A stretch of DNA of 64,000 nt from the NCBI RefSeq assembly GCF_018919485.1, contig NZ_JAHLMU010000001.1:865373-929372 (forward strand), given 5' to 3'. Below are positions 9,167 to 17,843 of this stretch, piece after piece; positions within the stretch are counted from its first letter, which is position 1; the number at the start of each line of letters is the position of its first letter. The translations under genes were made by a program, and so were the position numbers. The notes beneath the pieces were generated by a model that saw only the letters and a list, made by a program, of their open reading frames with translations, ran no database searches and was not told where the DNA came from. This stretch comes from Psychrobacter sp. TAE2020. GTDB lineage: Bacteria > Pseudomonadota > Gammaproteobacteria > Pseudomonadales > Moraxellaceae.

Positions 9167-9511
9167 ATGAACCCTGTTTTAATCGGCTATGGATTTTTGA
9201 TGCTGGCCATCATCTTTGAGGTACTAGGCACAACTTTTTTGGTCAAGTCAGAACAGTTCACCCGCTTAGTCCCTACCTTATTAACAGCTATCCTTTATGT
9301 TTTTTCGTTTTATTTTTTGACTCAAACCTTAAAAACCCTACCTTTAGGTATCGCCTATGCGATTTGGGGCGGTATAGGTATTGTGTTGACGGCGATCATA
9401 GGACTTGTAGTCTTTAAGCAAAGCATCGATACCCCCGCTATTATCGGTATCGCCTTGATTATTAGCGGCGTGATAGTGATTAATGTGTTTTCGCAGACCG
9501 TTGGGCATTGA
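9167..9511 (+). CDS. Small multidrug resistance efflux protein (EmrE/Qac type)
   Basis: A 114-residue inner-membrane protein with four hydrophobic helices, the SMR architecture. The membrane-embedded glutamate that binds both protons and cationic drug is Glu18 (IIFEVLGTTFLVKSE). The LPLGIAYAIWGGIGIVLTAIIG segment in helix 3 and PAIIGIALIISGVIVIN in helix 4 follow EmrE rather than the guanidinium exporter SugE/Gdx. It probably exports quaternary ammonium compounds by proton antiport as an antiparallel dimer. It is single, with no second SMR gene beside it. Confidence 0.92.
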   Translation: MNPVLIGYGFLMLAIIFEVLGTTFLVKSEQFTRLVPTLLTAILYVFSFYFLTQTLKTLPLGIAYAIWGGIGIVLTAIIGLVVFKQSIDTPAIIGIALIISGVIVINVFSQTVGH

Positions 9512-9555
9512 GGTTATAATAGATAGTTAAAACCTACAACTATAAGGTTAAAGTT

Positions 9556-10248
9556 ATGAATCCTGAATTTTGGCAGAATGCATGGCATAACAACCAAACT
9601 AACTTCACTCAGAAAAAGCCAAATTTTATGCTCACCCAGCACTTCAAAACCTTAAACACTCCTAAAAATGGGCGTGTTTTCGTGCCTCTATGCGGTAAGA
9701 GTATAGATATGCTATGGTTTATCACACAAGGTTTTGACGTTGTGGGTGTCGAGTTAATAGCAACAGCCGTTGAGCAGTTTTTTATTGAAAATGATTTGAT
9801 AGCGACAGTATCATCACACCCAACTATACCTAGCCTAACTTGTTACCAGACCAAGCACTTAGGTCAAACACTCAAAATCTGGGTTGGTGACATCTTTGAT
9901 TTAAGTGCTGCTGATATTGGACAAATAGACGCCCTCTATGACCGTGGGGCATTAGTTGCCCTTCCAGACAATGAGCCGGACAACCTACGTACACGCTATA
10001 CACAGAAAATTATGGCGCTCAGTAATAACGCAAACCAACTTCTACTATCGTTTGCTTATGACAGCGAAAAAAAGCATCATAATAATCAGAAAAATACTCC
10101 GCCATTCTTAGTATCACTAGCACAACTCGAAACGTACTATGCTAAGCACTATGATATAAATCTGCTAGAAAGGGAAAAGGCGGATTATGTTTCTACTGCA
10201 GGCGACTCGGGATATCGTCTAGTCTATGCGCTAATAACTAACCAATAG
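9556..10248 (+). CDS. tpm: Thiopurine S-methyltransferase family protein
   Basis: A 230-residue SAM-dependent methyltransferase. Family features are the N-terminal FWQNAWHNNQTNF, the RVFVPLCGKSIDMLWFITQGFDVVGVEL region (residues 40-67) that holds the SAM site, and IDALYDRGALVALP near 138. Bacterial Tpm methylates thiopurines and has been linked to tellurite and selenite methylation. Length matches the family (about 215-230). It follows the SMR gene by only 44 bp on the same strand, so the two are probably co-transcribed as a small detoxification unit. Confidence 0.92.
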   Translation: MNPEFWQNAWHNNQTNFTQKKPNFMLTQHFKTLNTPKNGRVFVPLCGKSIDMLWFITQGFDVVGVELIATAVEQFFIENDLIATVSSHPTIPSLTCYQTKHLGQTLKIWVGDIFDLSAADIGQIDALYDRGALVALPDNEPDNLRTRYTQKIMALSNNANQLLLSFAYDSEKKHHNNQKNTPPFLVSLAQLETYYAKHYDINLLEREKADYVSTAGDSGYRLVYALITNQ

Positions 10249-10390
10249 AGCTGTAAGCAAGTAGATGATTGAAAAGAAAAATACAGAAGGCTACAGCTAT
10301 GCTGTAGCAAACAAGTCGCACCTCATACGATTGCAAATTATTTGCTATGTCTAGCCCCAGCTACTTATCAACTACCTCCGGTTTGGCAGC

Positions 10391-12550
10391 TTACCACCAA
10401 ACCGGATCATCGCTCTCGACTATCAGTTTTTTGCTGCTTTCAATATCAACCTTATCCGCAGACAACTCTGCGATAAATCTTGACGGCTTATCGAAGTAGC
10501 CTGAGTAGCTAGCAAAGTAATCAGGTGCGGTTAGATACAGTCTCGTCTTAGCCCGGCTACAAGCCACATAAAATAGCTTGCGCTCCTCTTCTAACTCCTC
10601 AAAGTCATCTAAAGAGCGATGATGCGGCGTCATGCCATCGACTAAGGAATTGACGAATACTATTGGCCACTCCAGTCCTTTTGAGCTATGGATAGTCGAG
10701 ATAGTGACTTTATCGTTATCCTCCTCACTACTAGCTTTAAACTGCCCCATAGCCGCTACCGAATCATTAGGTGGATCCAGCGCTAGGTTTTCTAAAAAGT
10801 TATCTAAGCTACTGTATTCAGTTGCTAGATTTTTGAGTACCCGAAAGTCCTCTGAGCGCTCACGCCAATTCTCTTCAAGAGTCTTTAGTACTGGAATATA
10901 AAACTCTAGAATATCTTCAATGACTTGCTCAACCGCTTGCGCCTGACTGGCCTTGCTTAGTAGTGCATATAAAGATTCAAGCTGAGCGCTTTTTTTGCTA
11001 AACACTGGTGCACGCAACGGCTCAAAAGAATTATTATCGGCATTAATTGCCTGAGTAAGCTTAGTCGCCGTCACCCCGCCTACCCCTCGAAACAAAGTCA
11101 AAATTCGATGCCAAGCGATAGTGTCATTAGGGTTATAGAGTATCTTTACAAAAGCCAATACGTCTTTGATATGACGTCTCTCGACGAACTTGATACCGCC
11201 AACCACTATAAAGGGGATACCACGCTCCATAAATTCTAGCTGTACATAGTTGGATTGAAAGGACGTCCGGCACAGTACTGCGTAGTCGTTATAGTCGTGA
11301 TCTGCTTTATGCTCAATTATTTTATCAGCGATGTATTTGGCTTCACGATTTTCATCGCTCAGACGGCTAAAAACAGGCTTTTGTCCTACTATAGCCATCT
11401 TAGAATATAATTGCTTTTGATAGCCTAAAGTGATTTGTGCTGACAAGGCATTGATATAATCTAAAACTGCTGGCGTGCTTCGATAGTTTTGCTCCAATTT
11501 GATCAGCTTAGCTTCTGGATAAGTCTCACCAAATAGTAGAATATTCTCATAATTCGCCCCGCGAAAGGCATAGATACTTTGGTTGTCATCACCAACCACC
11601 ATCAAGGATACTGAGGCTGGCGCACAAATAAGATCGATCAGCTGCTTTTGGGGAATATTAGTATCTTGATATTCATCGACCATCACATAACGATAATTCT
11701 GCTGTACCAGCTGGCGAAACTTACTATTATTTTTTAGATGACTGACCACTTGACTGATAATATCGTCAAAATCATACAAGTGATTGGCGCGCTTGTACTG
11801 ATGAAAGTCAACGGCTAACTGCTCGATAATAGGAGTATGTATCGCTATGTCTGGATAGTTATTTTCTATTAACTCACCAATATGGATACGGCGATTTCTA
11901 GAGCTTGAAAAGATATTTTGTAGGGTCTTTTTGCGTGGAAAGGCCTGCTTTTTAGTCTGCGCTGGATACTTCTTTTCTTTATAAATAAGATCAATAGCAT
12001 CTTCACTATCGGCGGTATCTAAGATAGTAAAACGCGGATTGATACCTAGTAGTCCTGAGTATTGGCGCAGTAATCTATTGCAGAATGAATGAAAAGTGCC
12101 ACTAGTGATATCGTTAAGCGCGTTGCTGCTTGCTGCTGTACTCGCCAGCAAAGTTTTAGCTCGACCTTTGATTTCGTTAGCCGCTTTACGAGTGAACGTT
12201 AACAGCAATATCTCTTTAGGAGCAACCCCATTCTCCAGCAAGTAACTCGTCCGATAAGTTAAAGTCTTAGTCTTTCCTGACCCTGCCCCAGCAATCACTA
12301 ACACTTTGCCCTCGATAGTAGTTGCGGCAAGTAGTTGATTGGGATTTAGCTCACTAGCATAATCAACTTTTAGCGGCTCAGTAAGGCTTTCACTGCGACT
12401 TTCACTACGACTTTCAGTAGCATCTTCAGCCTTAATAAGGTTCGCTTCTAACTTATTGATTGCTTGCTCTAAGCGTGCCAACTTAGGCTTGATATCAGCA
12501 AAGTTTTGCGGATACTGATAGCTTTGAATATTAAATAGGGATGCCGTCAT
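10391..12550 (-). CDS. UvrD/Rep-type superfamily 1 DNA helicase
   Basis: A 719-residue ATP-dependent DNA helicase. The helicase motifs appear in order: motif I GAGSGKTKTL, motif II VDEYQDTN, motif III GDDNQSIYAFRGA, motif IV EQNYRST, motif V TIHSSKGLEW and motif VI FYVACSRAKTRLYL. This is the full UvrD set with 1B/2B insertions. It differs from UvrD and Rep in an N-terminal extension of about 75 residues with a predicted coiled-coil stretch, then a Ser-Glu-Ser-Arg repeat (residues about 44-54) encoded by a 12-bp tandem repeat. It is transcribed alone. It belongs to a UvrD-like group distinct from UvrD itself, so I give no symbol. Confidence 0.9.
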   Translation of the reverse strand: MTASLFNIQSYQYPQNFADIKPKLARLEQAINKLEANLIKAEDATESRSESRSESLTEPLKVDYASELNPNQLLAATTIEGKVLVIAGAGSGKTKTLTYRTSYLLENGVAPKEILLLTFTRKAANEIKGRAKTLLASTAASSNALNDITSGTFHSFCNRLLRQYSGLLGINPRFTILDTADSEDAIDLIYKEKKYPAQTKKQAFPRKKTLQNIFSSSRNRRIHIGELIENNYPDIAIHTPIIEQLAVDFHQYKRANHLYDFDDIISQVVSHLKNNSKFRQLVQQNYRYVMVDEYQDTNIPQKQLIDLICAPASVSLMVVGDDNQSIYAFRGANYENILLFGETYPEAKLIKLEQNYRSTPAVLDYINALSAQITLGYQKQLYSKMAIVGQKPVFSRLSDENREAKYIADKIIEHKADHDYNDYAVLCRTSFQSNYVQLEFMERGIPFIVVGGIKFVERRHIKDVLAFVKILYNPNDTIAWHRILTLFRGVGGVTATKLTQAINADNNSFEPLRAPVFSKKSAQLESLYALLSKASQAQAVEQVIEDILEFYIPVLKTLEENWRERSEDFRVLKNLATEYSSLDNFLENLALDPPNDSVAAMGQFKASSEEDNDKVTISTIHSSKGLEWPIVFVNSLVDGMTPHHRSLDDFEELEEERKLFYVACSRAKTRLYLTAPDYFASYSGYFDKPSRFIAELSADKVDIESSKKLIVESDDPVWW
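12387..12422. repeat. 12-bp tandem repeat inside the helicase gene
   Basis: Units at 12387-12398 and 12399-12410 are CTTTCACTGCGA and CTTTCACTACGA, followed by a partial third unit beginning CTTTCAGTAG. On the coding strand they give SESRSESRSES. The unit nearly matches the one in cobT at 1784-1795. Confidence 0.75.
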
Positions 12551-12617
12551 TATTAGTTATTGCCTTACTGTTTTAAGGTTTAAAATTTTGCGCTTTAAGC
12601 TTTGCAAGCTTTATGCT

Positions 12618-14177
12618 TTAAAGTTTTTTAGCGCAGCTTAGCGCTGTTATTAGCGACTCAGGTAAATAAGAGCTAGCCAGATGCGCCTGCGGATAGTTTT
12701 GCCTTATCCAAGTTTGATAATTCTCTAAGCTTAGCTTATCACAATATACTAAATACAGAACTTGCGTAGCAATGCTGCGCGAAAACCCCATCACACAATG
12801 GAAGTTTATTAGCGTCAATGAAGTACCAGCTTGTACTTTATTAGTCTGGCGATTGTCAGCCAGCAATTGATTTAGCTGCTCAAACAAGCCTATTAATACT
12901 AGCGCATCAGCCTCATTAAAGGGTTGTAGATCTAATAAGGGCCAATATAAATAATGGATGCTATATTCCGTATTTCGCGCCGCATTTTTCACGCTATTAT
13001 TAGCAATAGCACTGACCGCTAACAAGTGACTACTAGCCTCTGCTGCTAGATCGACGATGATTAGTTGTGCAGCTAAGTCAGCTACTTCGCTGGGGAGAAA
13101 ACCCTTGATGAATAACGGCGATGATAAACGCGCGCTTGCCGATACAGAAGTATTATTACCTATTGGCTGCCAAACCATGCTACCAAATCTGTCAGGGTAC
13201 TGATAGCTATAATAACGCTGGCTCAAGCTCGACATTGCTCTATAAGCCAGTAGCAAAGGCGCAAAAGTTAGCCAGGTGCTTAGCGTTAATTTACCTTGGT
13301 TATCTTTTATAAAATAGCTACTATTAGTATTTATCTCGGCGCTTTGATAAACCCAAGCCAGACGCATAAAGCTTAGCAGCCAATACCCTGCCATTATTAG
13401 ACTAGCATACTCAAATAAGGGCTGCTTAAAGTTAATAGCTATCAAGAATCCAGTAATAGCCAACAGCAAAAAACCGCTGATTGCGATGGCAAAATATTTA
13501 AGCACTAATACACTGCGCTGTCTGTCAACCATAAATAGTACGATAGCAGACAATAGCGCGCCTGCAATAATATCTAGTAGATGATGTTGGTAAGTAAATA
13601 CTGTCGACACTATAATTAAACAGCAGACTAGCACCAGTAGGCATCTATAACTTAGCACTAACCAGTTTCGACCTGCCAGACACTGGCAATCAACTAATAC
13701 ATTCCATAAAGACACGCCTAACAGCAACGCATATGCCACGTGCAAGGATGGTAGCTGATTGAAGGGTTGGTCAGTAACCTCTAACCATGCATAGCCAAAT
13801 GCGGTCCAGTCTGTAGTTAAGGGACGCTGAAAAGAGAAACGTGCAGGATATAAATAGAATATAAGCGCAGCAAGCAAGGTTGCGAGTAGCAGATGTGAGC
13901 TAAGCGAAGAAAGCTGACTAGGAGTGCGCACCATAAAAAAGCTGGCAATGAATAATATCATTGACCAGCTATAAGGAACGATCATGGCGGCAATAAATGG
14001 CACGCTACTGTCTAAGCTGGTCGCTACATAGTGTATACGCTCAGAACAGCAGTCAAACAGCGCAGCACTATAGTAATTGGTTAGACTATATAACAGCGTA
14101 AACAGCAGTATCGCTACGGTTAAGTGCCAAATACGTGTCGATAGTAATAGTCGCTGTCTACCAGCTTCATTACTCAT
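12618..14177 (-). CDS. Membrane PAP2 phosphatase fused to a dual-specificity phosphatase domain (YnbD-like)
   Basis: A 519-residue inner-membrane protein. Residues 1 to about 280 are a multi-helix PAP2-type domain, with the phosphatase histidines in PSLHVAYA (143-150) and QHHLLD (197-202). After a further membrane pair, the C-terminal third is soluble and ends in a protein-tyrosine/dual-specificity signature HCVMGFSRS, with the C-x5-R residues at Cys461 and Arg467. A preceding YWPLLDLQPF loop could carry the general acid. The arrangement recalls Escherichia coli YnbD. Likely substrates are lipid phosphates or phosphatidylglycerophosphate-type molecules, but none can be assigned. No ynbABC-like partners are adjacent. 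Both domains seem catalytically intact. Confidence 0.82.
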   Translation of the reverse strand: MSNEAGRQRLLLSTRIWHLTVAILLFTLLYSLTNYYSAALFDCCSERIHYVATSLDSSVPFIAAMIVPYSWSMILFIASFFMVRTPSQLSSLSSHLLLATLLAALIFYLYPARFSFQRPLTTDWTAFGYAWLEVTDQPFNQLPSLHVAYALLLGVSLWNVLVDCQCLAGRNWLVLSYRCLLVLVCCLIIVSTVFTYQHHLLDIIAGALLSAIVLFMVDRQRSVLVLKYFAIAISGFLLLAITGFLIAINFKQPLFEYASLIMAGYWLLSFMRLAWVYQSAEINTNSSYFIKDNQGKLTLSTWLTFAPLLLAYRAMSSLSQRYYSYQYPDRFGSMVWQPIGNNTSVSASARLSSPLFIKGFLPSEVADLAAQLIIVDLAAEASSHLLAVSAIANNSVKNAARNTEYSIHYLYWPLLDLQPFNEADALVLIGLFEQLNQLLADNRQTNKVQAGTSLTLINFHCVMGFSRSIATQVLYLVYCDKLSLENYQTWIRQNYPQAHLASSYLPESLITALSCAKKL

Positions 14178-14205
14178 TACCGATGGTTATGCGGGCTATT
14201 CATTA

Positions 14206-14250
14206 GCATAGTAGCTCATAGCATAGTAGCTCATAGCATAGTAGCTGACA
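14206..14250. repeat. 15-bp direct repeat, three copies
   Basis: GCATAGTAGCTCATA is repeated exactly at 14206-14220 and 14221-14235, with a third copy at 14236-14250 differing in two bases. It lies just upstream of the PAP2 fusion gene start. Confidence 0.9.
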
Positions 14251-14307
14251 TAAGACATAAAGCTGAGCCACCTGTTTTATTCAAGCCAAATAGAGTAGTG
14301 CTGAGCG

Positions 14308-15093
14308 TTAGCGCCCCAATACCGCACGAGGATCGATAGGGCTACCGTTAAGGCGCACTTGGAACTCTAAACCTACTTGATTAGTCTGACCGCTGCTACC
14401 CATAGTGGCAATACGCTGTCCGCTTTGTACTTGCTCGCCCTCTTTGACTAGCAAATCAGTGTTGTGAGCATAAGCGGTGATGTAGTTATTACTATGACGA
14501 ATCATAATCAAATTGCCGTACTCCTCCAACCCATTACCAGAATAGAGTACCGTACCGCCTTGGCTAGCTACTACAGGATCGCCTACTTTACCAGCGAACC
14601 ACATGCCCATATTCCCTACTGAGGCATCGAAGTTACGCACCACTTGGTTACGGGTAGGATATTCATAGCCCGAAGTTGCATTAGCAGTATTCTCATAAGC
14701 TGGCGTTGGGGCTGGAGTGTTATAAGCTGGCGTATTGTTTACAGGCTGACGACCGCTGTTGTTGGCATTGGCATTACTAGCCGTAGCTTGGTTGCCTTGC
14801 CAAAGCTTAAGCATCTGTCCGGTGTAGATAGTGTATTTACTGTCCAAACCATTCAACGCCCCAATTTGGCGATAGCTCATGCGGTAGCGCTCAGCTATCT
14901 GACCGACAGTATCACCACGTTTAACTAGATAATAGTTGGGAACACCTTGGTTATTAGTAATAATGGTAGGGCCTGACTGGTTATTCTGATAAGTTGGTTT
15001 GGTGGCACAACCCATCATGGTTAGCACAGCAACGGTCAAAGTACCTGCCAATGCTGCCGTTACTAATGATGATTTAGAAGTGATCTTTTTCAT
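14308..15093 (-). CDS. nlpD: NlpD-like lipoprotein (LysM plus degenerate LytM domain)
   Basis: A 261-residue outer-membrane lipoprotein from the ATG at 15093, chosen because AGGAAA lies about nine bases before it; the frame is open further upstream. The signal peptide ends in a lipobox with Cys29 (LTMMGC). A LysM domain follows (YLVKRGDTVGQIAERYR...MLKLW), then a low-complexity Asn/Thr/Ala linker and a LytM/M23 domain. In that domain a zinc-ligand position is altered (LEFQVR where active enzymes have LHFEVR), so it is probably not a peptidase. It should instead activate a cell-wall amidase, as NlpD does for AmiC in division. Its neighbour surE is the usual partner, but pcm and rpoS are absent. 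Confidence 0.88.
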   Translation of the reverse strand: MKKITSKSSLVTAALAGTLTVAVLTMMGCATKPTYQNNQSGPTIITNNQGVPNYYLVKRGDTVGQIAERYRMSYRQIGALNGLDSKYTIYTGQMLKLWQGNQATASNANANNSGRQPVNNTPAYNTPAPTPAYENTANATSGYEYPTRNQVVRNFDASVGNMGMWFAGKVGDPVVASQGGTVLYSGNGLEEYGNLIMIRHSNNYITAYAHNTDLLVKEGEQVQSGQRIATMGSSGQTNQVGLEFQVRLNGSPIDPRAVLGR

Positions 15094-15392
15094 ACAAGGT
15101 TTCCTAATGTCTATACCTGAGGCTGCTGACGAGCCAGCCATATTTATATTAGTATCAAGATAGTAGTTCTTCTTAAATCCTATCCGTTCTCAATCTTATC
15201 CGTTCTAAATAGCAGTAAGCTTAATTATCTTTGCCCTGACTTCAGTTACAAACTACTTTAGCGACAAACTAGTGCTATTAATAAATATCTTTGCGGCTTT
15301 GAATACTGTCAAAGCATGATATAAAAATACCCTATCAAAATGCGATAACAAAATCTGAGTTCCAGTTATGATAATAAGTTGTAGAGCCAAAC

Positions 15393-16253
15393 TTACAGTA
15401 TCAATGCTGACAGCTTATCTAAAGCTGAACTCGGAGTATGATGCAATTTGACTGGGGATAAGCTGATAAGACCATCAGCTATCGCTTGAACATCAGTAAC
15501 AGTATCGATAAGGCATTGGTTATTCAATCGCTGATTTTCAGCGGTTGATAGATCGATAGCCGTAGGTTTTAGTATGCTCCCTGCCGATTGCAAAGCTAAG
15601 GGTTTAGAGGTAGGATTAGCTTCTTTGCGTAGAGACAACCAATAAGCATTACGCCCACGAGGGTCAACGATATGGTGCACAGGTTTGGCGATAGTACTGT
15701 GATCCAAACACGTTATTTTGCGACCTTTAATGTCAGCTGCGCACTTTACATCAGGGATATTAACGTTTAATACATGATAGGGCAAACTTTTGATGGTTTC
15801 GAGTATGGCTGTCTCAGTGATTAGTTTGACAATCTGCTCAGCTGCCATCTGATAATTACTGTCATTGCTAGCACCCACTAGTGAGGTGGCAATAGCAGGG
15901 ACACCGAACAGCTGTGCGGTTAATGCCGCGCCAAAAGTGCCCGAAAATAATACATCTTGGCCTAAATTGGCTCCTGAATTAATCCCAGTGATCACACAAT
16001 CAAAATGGCTGTTACGGTATAGCTCATGCAAGCCCAAATATATACAGTCAGCAGGAGTACCATTAACGGCTATAAATCCCGACTGTAAAGTCTGTGTATA
16101 TAGCGGCTGCGAGATATGTAGCGCACTAGCGCAGCCACTTTGCTCGCTATCAGGAGCTATTACAATGACCTCACCTATCTTAGATAACTCACCATATAAT
16201 GCTAATAAACCGGGAGCTTGTACTCCATCATCATTACTAATCAAAAACTTCAT
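15393..16253 (-). CDS. surE: 5'/3'-nucleotidase SurE
   Basis: A 286-residue cytoplasmic metal-dependent nucleotidase. The metal-binding N-terminus is FLISNDDGVQAPG, with Asp8-Asp9. Further family segments are VIAPDSEQSGCASAL (with the conserved Ser/Gly loop), VNGTPADCIYLGL and DCVITGINSGANLGQD. It hydrolyses nucleoside 5'- and 3'-monophosphates and is tied to stationary-phase survival. It is longer than the common 250 residues because of a C-terminal addition. GAGC sits before the ATG. It is followed by nlpD after about 300 bp, the order expected of surE-(pcm)-nlpD loci. Confidence 0.93.
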   Translation of the reverse strand: MKFLISNDDGVQAPGLLALYGELSKIGEVIVIAPDSEQSGCASALHISQPLYTQTLQSGFIAVNGTPADCIYLGLHELYRNSHFDCVITGINSGANLGQDVLFSGTFGAALTAQLFGVPAIATSLVGASNDSNYQMAAEQIVKLITETAILETIKSLPYHVLNVNIPDVKCAADIKGRKITCLDHSTIAKPVHHIVDPRGRNAYWLSLRKEANPTSKPLALQSAGSILKPTAIDLSTAENQRLNNQCLIDTVTDVQAIADGLISLSPVKLHHTPSSALDKLSALIL

Positions 16254-16801
16254 ATCAGCTCAATATACTTATATTTTTCTGTTTAACTGCTAACTGTCTA
16301 TTCAACTGCTAGCCCTAATAATTTAACCTGAACTACTTAACTTTAATAAGGGTTAGCTACTGGCTGCTAGCACTGTGATGGATGGTGATTATCCGTTAAT
16401 AGCCACTGCTCATAAAAGAATAGGCACTGCTCATAAAAACTATTGCTTGGACAAATGCCCTGCTTAACCTTACTAAAATTTTAGAGCAGACATTGGAAAT
16501 ATTGCCCTATATAACTTACAAAAGACTGATTTAGGCGTCTTACTGAGCTAATAAAGACGCTAGCAGTAGTTATTATAGGTGCATATTATCAGTAAATAGC
16601 TTACATTAGGCAACAAGCACTAACAATATAAACTTATTAGTTAATGCTCAAGCAACTTACCAATACATGCTGCTGCTATGTTGCTGTAAATGCCCTTTAG
16701 GTCACAATACATCTACACATCAGTCAATATTTTATGTGACTTTTGTTTTTATTCCTATTACCATAACAGCATCAAATAATGCAAAGCGAGTGTGATACCG
16801 A
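16254..16801. other. Intergenic region with short repeats
   Basis: A 548-bp AT-rich stretch between the divergent surE and small exported protein genes. A 14-bp motif (CACTGCTCATAAAA) occurs twice near 16404-16438. I see no gene, terminator or clear operator. Confidence 0.5.
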
Positions 16802-17242
16802 ATGAACAATCAATCGATATTGGCGGTAGTTTCCCCTGTAACAACTATTATGATTAATGCTGCAAGCAAAATTGGCGTAGCAGGTCTAATGGCTAGTGCA
16901 GCTCTTTTATCGTCAGCTACTTTTGCTGCCCCTAGTACTACTATTCCCTTAGATATGTCGGGTATGAATATCACTAAGCACGAAATAGCAGTGATGCAAG
17001 TGCTGTCTGAAATATGTCCACCGATGTTAAATGGTAATCAAAAGCAACGTTTTTATAAATCATATAACGTGCAATTGCATGAACTGATGCCTTCATTAGA
17101 AGATCCAAAAGCGGCTATTCAGTACTTGTCGACCCAACAAGACTATCGTCAGATTTTGCAAAGTATTCGTAGCTGGACTATGAGTTTTTCTAAGCAAGAT
17201 AATAAGTCTATCTGTGAAGATTTAGCCAATGCAGAGTACTAA
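16802..17242 (+). CDS. Small exported protein of unknown function
   Basis: A 146-residue protein with a long N-terminal region ending in a Sec-type signal (hydrophobic GVAGLMASAALLSSATFAAP, cleavage likely after residue 43). The mature part of about 100 residues is predicted mostly helical, with two cysteines (SEICPP and SICEDL) that could pair in the periplasm. I recognise no characterised domain; small proteins of this shape occur in Moraxellaceae. The ribosome site is weak, so ATG 16850 is an alternative start that keeps the signal peptide. It is transcribed alone. Confidence 0.7.
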   Translation: MNNQSILAVVSPVTTIMINAASKIGVAGLMASAALLSSATFAAPSTTIPLDMSGMNITKHEIAVMQVLSEICPPMLNGNQKQRFYKSYNVQLHELMPSLEDPKAAIQYLSTQQDYRQILQSIRSWTMSFSKQDNKSICEDLANAEY

Positions 17243-17843
17243 GTGTAGAGTACTAACAGTCACTAGTAGCTAGCACAGTGGACTATCCATACTTACATCA
17301 TCCAAAGCTCTAAGCAATCGATTAGCTAGCTAAGATTAAGACTAAATATCTAGGCAGCTTCGTTTAAGGCTAAGCAATTAAGAGGAACTAAGACTAGAGA
17401 TATAGCTTAGTGACATTTAAGTATTAATACTAAGTACTACCCTTAAGTATTAATAAAACCAATTGCACCTGATTCATTTTAGTAAAGAATATGATGCTTC
17501 GCTAAATTAGCAGATAGTTTCCATCCAATACCTGTATTATTTGACTATAGCTTGCTGTTTGCAGCCTCAATACACTGAGCTGCACAGCAAGCTTTTTTGT
17601 GGATGAAAGGTTTTAGTTTGCCAGTTAATAACTAATTATGCCTAAATAGCTCAGTTATCTGTTGCTGGCAGCGGCTTTTTAGATTATTCTCTGCGAGAAT
17701 ATTTTTTTATTTGTGCCTATTTACTTAATGGTGAAATTGCTAAGATATTAATTCTATGTCTAGTATCTGCTGTGACTAGCTTTATTAATAGTAGCAGCTA
17801 TAGCGCTAGACAAATTTAATCTCATAATGTGGTGTAACAGTTT
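17243..17843. other. Intergenic region with an isolated terminator-like hairpin
   Basis: A 601-bp stretch between the small exported protein gene and dacC. Its only strong feature is the hairpin and U-tract at 17549-17598, which ends about 350 bp after the upstream gene and 245 bp before dacC. No open frame of note. Confidence 0.55.
17549..17598 (+). terminator. Strong hairpin plus U-tract, possibly ending a small RNA
   Basis: AGCTTGCTGT (17549-17558) pairs with ACAGCAAGCT (17584-17593). Inside, GCAGC/GCTGC and TCA/TGA extend the stem with small bulges, and six T follow. It is a textbook intrinsic terminator on the plus strand, but no gene ends close before it. Confidence 0.82.
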
